DNA of 64,000 nt from Sipunculus nudus (Eukaryota > Annelida > Sipuncula > Golfingiida > Sipunculidae): contig CM049321.1 in NCBI GenBank assembly GCA_026874595.1, positions 9,736,979 through 9,800,978 on the forward strand, written 5' to 3'. A program made the position numbers and the translations under genes. The notes beneath the pieces were generated by a model. The model did not search any database. It had not been told where the DNA came from and was given only the letters and a program-made list of their open reading frames with translations. Positions 58,699-64,000 of the stretch are shown in pieces. The stretch's first letter is position 1. Every line of letters begins with the position of its first letter.

Positions 58699-59636
58699 GG
58701 GTATAAAAAGTGCAGAAGAAAATGTTAATGCCAAATTTTACTTCAGTATCTGAGGCTTAAAAAAAACTGAAAAAAATATAAATATTTACATATTATATAC
58801 AGCAACTGGACTTTTGTTACCCAAAAATAAAAGATTATGTAATCAGTATTGTGAGATCTTTAAAATACATTTTATTTGCTATGATAACAAAAAAAAACAT
58901 TTCGTTCCATTGATGTAGCTTTTAGTACCTGTTGCTTAAGTTTGTTCAGATAATAAAATTATAAATATATATTAGCCTTATGTGGTTCGTTTGCAGTAGA
59001 ATCGAGGATATAGTAAAGCCTCACCAGAGGAATACCTACTACTGACGTCAATTGTGGTATTCCCCCGCCCGTTACCATGCGTAGCGTATGCTTTTCAGCT
59101 TGGCTGACCAGAAGTCATCTGAGCCTTTAGTCGTGGTCAATTGTCTCTCCATCCGTCCGTCGGTTTAAGTGGAACGTTTTGAACCCGTTAGACCTACGAA
59201 TCTGAAAGTTGACATACTGTTAGAAGTCTCCAAGATCTCCTACGAAACTGAAAATTTGGTCATTGCGACTACGTTCTTTGACAATTTAAGGAAAAACCTC
59301 AATTTTCCACTAGAAACTCATCATCACACTTCAAGACTGCCTTATATAAATCCTCTGAACTAAATCCAATCAAAAACATTTTGGAATATTTACAATCAGC
59401 AACCCAACATTTGTTTTCATGCCTTCAATGCCATTTCGGTCTAAAATTTACAAAACCATGTCTTTGCGAAGGCGTCGAAATCGTGTTATTTTTTTTTGTG
59501 TGGGAATAAGTACAATTTCTTGAGAATCCCTCATCAAAAAAAGTTACTTCATTACAGTTTTTTTAATCCTCAGATACTGAAGTTAAATTTGGCACTAACA
59601 CTTTTTTTCTGCACTTTTTTTATAACCATAACTAAA
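58699..59636. mobile_element. Inverted-repeat-bounded element, about 0.94 kb
   Basis: 58699-58770 (GGGTATAAAAAGTGCAGAA... CTTCAGTATCTGAGG) is mirrored by 59555-59636 (CCTCAGATACTGAAG ... CTGCACTTTTTTTATAACC) over about 72 bp. The interior has no ORF. Direct flanks do not show a clear target duplication. Confidence 0.5.
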
Positions 59637-59659
59637 CTTTGTCATGTTTGTGGGATGGT

Positions 59660-60230
59660 AGTGTTAGTATATTCTTTGTGTAAAAGGTATTGGAGTTGTG
59701 CCGATGTAAGATTGGCCGTTGTTTCATGGAGGCGGTAGTGTCTAGGGTTTCCGTGTTACAGGGATGGTCGTGGTACTGAGTGGTTGTATTAATCGTTTTA
59801 ACTGTTTCTGCCAGGATCTAATAACCATATCCAAATCGCTGTGGAGGGGTAATGGTGCGGAGAGAATAAAATATTCAAAAACTTTCGTGGAGATATGTTT
59901 TATTATTATAAACAAAACCAGATTTGCTATTCAAAGCTGATTCTGCAATCCAGGCATAAAATAAATGAATAATTCATAGACCTTTCTCGGTATTAGTTAC
60001 ATTCCTGTACCTGATGGTCTCATCCATTACATTGTTTGGCAGATGGAATTAAAAAAACATCCTTTTTCTGCGCTTTCCAAACGACAAAATAGAAATTAAC
60101 ATTATGTCATACATAACCTATAATGTTCATGCCATGCTTGAGTTTTCCCAAGAGATGTCATTACAAAGCAATTAAGATATTAGATAAATGGGTAAAGATA
60201 GCTTTTAAATATATTAAGGAACAAGCAGTG
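59660..60230. other. Non-coding stretch
   Basis: Nothing supported. Confidence 0.4.
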
Positions 60231-60232
60231 GA

Positions 60233-60330
60233 GGCTGGTGGCGTACTAGAAAGGGTCGTATGGCTTGTGACCGCAAGGTTGGAGATTCGCAGCCCGTTCT
60301 GACCCCATTCGGTCCTAAGACCAAGCTAAC
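60233..60330 (+). mobile_element. tRNA-like head of a SINE
   Basis: GGCTGGTGGCGTACTAGAAA (A-box-like) with GGTTGGAGATTCGCAGCC (B-box-like) 40-50 bases on. No closed acceptor stem, so a SINE head rather than a tRNA gene. Confidence 0.4.
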
Positions 60331-60339
60331 CAACGTCGT

Positions 60340-61559
60340 TACCACAAAGGGAAATTCTCTCGATCGAGGAGAAAATGCGTCATGTGACAAAAAACAAAGA
60401 TCAAATTCGGACGAGACGAACACCGTGGGTGCCCACGTTCATCTTTAAAATGAACTACTGCTTAAGGAATATGCGATATAACGTTTTTGGACACGACAAA
60501 ATCCCAATAACAAAATTTGGATACGCTTTATAAATTATAGTATATATAAATTTGGCAAACTGCGTCTACACATTTGGCTCTATGCTACGCTCAAATTAAC
60601 AGGAGAAAAAACGATTATTATAACAAAAATATTCCATGTCCACGAGAATCCATATCACAGAAGTTCATCGACTGCAACATCCATATAACTGTCTGACCAA
60701 ATGTGTTTTCAGATGAGATTTGGAAAATGACAGACTCGATTGTGATCGAGTAATGTAGGTATTCATTCAAAAGTTTTGAATGAATTACACCATAACATCG
60801 CCCGCATGTCGTTAATGAACTTGATAATTAATGAAACAACCAAAGAGATCATGGTTTGCAGAACGAAGCTCACGATTTTGTTTGCACGGTTGAATGAGCT
60901 CCAGCAGATAATATGGCGCCAATTGCTGATTTTTGTCTCAAAGTTTCAATTGTCATTTTTGTATTCTTTAAATGACATGTGGAGTAATCCCAGGAAGGAA
61001 TATTTCACAGGGGTAGTTAATGTGTTTGAATTCATTTAGATTTGCTGTTTAAAGTCAGAGAAGGGTCGAACAGTAAATTGTCATTATACTGAATATTATA
61101 GTCTGATCCTCTAATTTTGCGGTTCCGGCAGGTAGGTGTGCAACCTGTTTTATCGCTTTGCTATAACCATGGTTAAGCGCCACATATCACGGTTGATGCC
61201 TATAAAAAGAAAATGTTTGAGGACAGCAAACGATCCTGTTCATACGTCATGATCAACCCTAGGCCGTGGAGTGTCAACAATTATTTTTTAGTGAATGAAA
61301 AGTGCTTTTTATCTGATTTATGATATAATCAACAACAAAAAAGTATATTCCGTACCATCAGATGAAATATGTTTTGTAAGTAGAAAAGACATCTTAACTT
61401 ATGAAGCATTGCACTCTATACATCTAACTCTAGTTATGAACTGGGGTAAACGGATATCTTTGTTAAACACATGAATTAATCACACACAAAACCGACAAAC
61501 ACCGACAAAATAAAAGCTACCTATATATAATACAATGTAGATAGTTAAATTTGATTTGT

Positions 61560-61560
<1 letters not shown>
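60340..61560. other. Non-coding stretch
   Basis: No gene or repeat supported. Confidence 0.4.

Positions 61561-61563
<3 letters not shown>

Positions 61564-61617
<54 letters not shown>
61564..61617. repeat. (AT)n microsatellite
   Basis: Pure TA run of 54 bases, directly abutting the SINE head. Confidence 0.95.
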
Positions 61618-61620
<3 letters not shown>

Positions 61621-61915
61621 GGGTAGAGCGCGGGACACAAAGCCGGGAGATCGTCAGTTCAAATCTCAGATGAAGCAGTGAGATTTGTTATGGTTGTCCG
61701 CAACCCAGGGTCAGCGCTCTGCAGGCATAATGGGGAGACTGTCGAACAGTCATGTTTAACTGACAAATAGGTGCACCTTTCGGGGATTCCTCGCTGTTAT
61801 GACCCAGCAATGGGAAAAACACTCACCCAGGACCCGCAGGAGTGGTACACCGAGCAGGCTGACACCAGGATATCCAGGTTTAAGCTCCTACCACGTTGTC
61901 CGAAACCGAAATGAT
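61615..61915 (+). mobile_element. tRNA-derived SINE, best full copy
   Basis: Head CAGGGGTAGAGCGCGGGAC (A box) and CAGTTCAAATCTCAG (B box), then a body with GGGTCAGCGCTCTGCAGGC, GGGGAGACTGT, TTATGACCCAGCAATGGG and CCAGGATATCCAGG. The head has lost its first bases to the microsatellite. Reverse-oriented relatives lie at 36475, 36940, 38215 and 42395. Confidence 0.75.
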
Positions 61916-61919
61916 CTTT

Positions 61920-63470
61920 GCAGATGTCATAGTAATATTTAAGCAAGCATTAAAAAAACCGAAGAGTTCCATCCACCAGAAATATAAAAACAATGGATTC
62001 GAATGAGGCACATACTGTTAGGGTGAAAACAAGAGCCTTCGTTGGAGTATTTAACAATGTAAAACAATTAACAATGAATGATAAACATAGGAAAGGGTTT
62101 GTTTTAACAGTATGTATCATAAAGAATCCGTAACACTGTAGGATAAACTGTAACAAAATTCAGATGAATTATTATTGTATATGAGTAAAATTAAATTAAT
62201 CTAAACAAGTTCATCTGCGTAGAGTCACAGCTTAAAAAAACAAAAAGATTTGTTCCTGATGGTTTATGTCGTTAAAGCAAGCACTCAGGTTTACTGGAAA
62301 CTCATGATAAATCAGGTGTAAAGAGATTGTGCGGTTGTCCTGTTCTAAAGCATTCAGCCATCAAGCTGAAAATAGGTTTCCATATAGACAGATTACAATG
62401 ATGCAGTAGGGAAAATTGGTGCCATTATTTGACATGAAATTACAAAAATATTATAACCAACAGCATTCCGCAACCCATGTAGATGGAAAGCTGAGACATT
62501 ATCAGACTATTATTTTTTGTTATTTTATGATGACAACAGACACCAATATAAATCAAAGTGGTTCACTATTGCAAAAGGCGTCGTTTATCCGGAAACATCG
62601 GGGACAAGCCCTTTGTCCGGATGAACGATCGTATATCTTTTATAAATCATTCATGAAAATATCTTCGCCATTAGGGACGACTGCATCCACGTCGATCGTT
62701 TCAATGGACAAAATCAGAGAATAATTAATCATGCCATACGTGATCTTTTTCTCACATTTATCACCATTGGCGTCATTAGTGAACAAAACCAAGAGTAAAC
62801 GGTGTGAAGAAATAAATATGATACGGATACATGGCAGTTCTTTTCCATTTATTTATATGCATGTCGGAAAGGACAATGTTATTGAAATCAAAGCAATAGT
62901 TCTGTTTGTCGACACCCTCAAAGACCTGATCCAGCTTAATTTGATGAATCCTGAAAGTTGACGAAGGGCTTAAGGGTAACATGTCTCATTTATGTTATAA
63001 TTGAAAGTTAAAATGCATGGGCGTTATATTCCAGTCTTTAATTTCTTGTAACAGAAAATAATTGATATCAGAAAGTGCTGAAAACTGATATTTAGATATT
63101 TTTAATTTTCAACCGAAATTTATCCGAAATAACCTTTATAAATTATCTTTAACAGCGTGTTGTTAACAAATCAATAGAGCTGTGAAATCAAACACAATGA
63201 TTGATATCCACAGAGGCACTACATGAGCAGATCTTGTGTAGTTTTTTGAGAGATTCATTTATGGTTGTTTAAATTTGTTCTGCAGCGGCTGATAATTTCA
63301 TTGATAAAATTAAATTTTGTGCAATAAAAAATTGTAGCAACTCAAGAGGGTAGATTTAAATTTAAATTTTGCCATACGTAATCCAGAATTATTTATGGTC
63401 ACCGGTGTAACCGATATGCATATTGTTTTTTTTTACGGTAAAGGTCAAGGTAAACTGTCTTTAGCGTCGT
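61920..63470. other. Non-coding stretch
   Basis: A 102-codon ORF (62416-62724) and a 76-codon ORF (62731-62961) are open but show no known motif and no codon pattern I can defend as coding. Confidence 0.4.
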
Positions 63471-63477
63471 CAACCAC

Positions 63478-64000
63478 ATCAAGACACGAGACCGAACTTC
63501 AAGACCCGAGTATAAACAGGTCTTTTAAAACCCTCCCCTGGGGTTTGAGGATAAACTATGGCAAAAGATGGCGTTAATTACTACTTCTAATGATGGAAGT
63601 ATGGAAATACACCCCCACAGTTGTGGTTTTACGTTGTAATCGTTCCATATCTCGCTTCTCGTAATAACCACTGCTTCTAAAGTCAGGCGCGTTTGGTTTC
63701 TCTAAAAGCCATTTGACACAAGGCCAATATCATAACAGTGAGATCGGGCTTTGTGGCATATTGAAGTAAACCTGTAATTATAAATTGAAAACAATCAGGT
63801 GAGTGTGATTGGAAGAATAGGATTGCTTTCCTGAGCAACTTAGCAAATGAGGACAATAAAGGCTTAATTGGATAACTGAGTCCGAATATTTAATCCTCGA
63901 TTCAATAACAGTAACATCGTTTATTATGAAGAAATCAACACTAGAATCCCTACTTTTGTTAGAGACATTTTTCTATGCCATCTTTAAAGTAAAGTTGCAG
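63478..64000 (+). repeat. Dispersed direct repeat, copy 2, cut by the window edge
   Basis: Partner of 57190-57750, same orientation, 6.3 kb apart. The match starts near TCAAGACACGAGACCG (63478) and is still continuing at the window end. Confidence 0.75.

Noticed and set aside
62416-62961. Pair of medium ORFs as a host gene
   Set aside because: Composition is unremarkable, and there are no recognised motifs, splice signals or paralogous copies to support coding.
57190-64000. LTR pair of a 6.8-kb retrotransposon
   Set aside because: The interior between the two repeats has no Gag, protease, RT or integrase motif, and I found no primer-binding or polypurine site; a dispersed repeat or segmental duplication is more likely.

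Overview
The window is a gene-poor, AT-rich, repeat-dense piece of an animal genome, most likely a bivalve mollusc. The inference rests on split, intron-bearing coding exons, PAN/apple-like plus C-type lectin exons in a tandem array, a pearl-like (Helentron-type) tandem-repeat element, a non-LTR retrotransposon carrying a 2A-like peptide, several related tRNA-derived SINEs and long AT and TC microsatellites. No species call is possible from sequence alone.

Layout. 0-1.1 kb: the 5' end of a DIRS/tyrosine-recombinase-type retroelement on the minus strand (Gag-like ORF1 and the first codons of the next ORF, cut by the window edge). 1.2-10.2 kb: two diverged copies of a 3.5-4 kb unit on the minus strand, each holding a PAN/apple-like exon and a C-type lectin terminal exon; only the lectin exon at 6.8-7.15 kb looks fully intact. 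10.2-10.84 kb and 18.02-18.1 kb: two halves of a promoter/polyA-like module, split by a 7.17 kb DNA transposon (10,842-18,014) with about 790-bp terminal inverted repeats, a candidate 3-bp target duplication (TGT) and a frameshifted gene for a Cys-rich zinc-binding plus XPG/FEN1-like protein, best matched to the Academ superfamily. 18.8-20.4 kb: two in-phase 3' exons of an unrecognised minus-strand gene with a polyA signal, and a decayed ORF. 20.9-24 kb: further partial copies of the lectin-array unit, with small DNA elements inserted. 24-26.3 kb: a truncated LINE reverse transcriptase and two short inverted-repeat elements.

26.3-29.4 kb shows nothing coding. 30.2-31.3 kb holds the only complete gene, an intronless class A GPCR of the allatostatin-A/galanin receptor type whose DRY motif reads WRL. 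31.3-47 kb is non-coding with microsatellites, SINEs and small inverted-repeat elements. 47.0-50.6 kb is a decayed full-length non-LTR retrotransposon whose first ORF starts with a signal-like 2A peptide. 50.7-52.85 kb is a tandem duplication of unknown content. 55.57-57.07 kb is the Helentron/pearl-like element with about eight 180-bp units. 57.19-57.75 kb recurs directly at 63.48 kb to the window edge; between them lie SINEs, a minisatellite-like stretch and an inverted-repeat element.

Most sequence is explained by mobile elements and local duplication. The host genes, a lectin family under birth-and-death turnover and a neuropeptide-type receptor, are not obviously connected. Exon borders are read from GT/AG signals and homology between copies inside the window; no transcript evidence was available.
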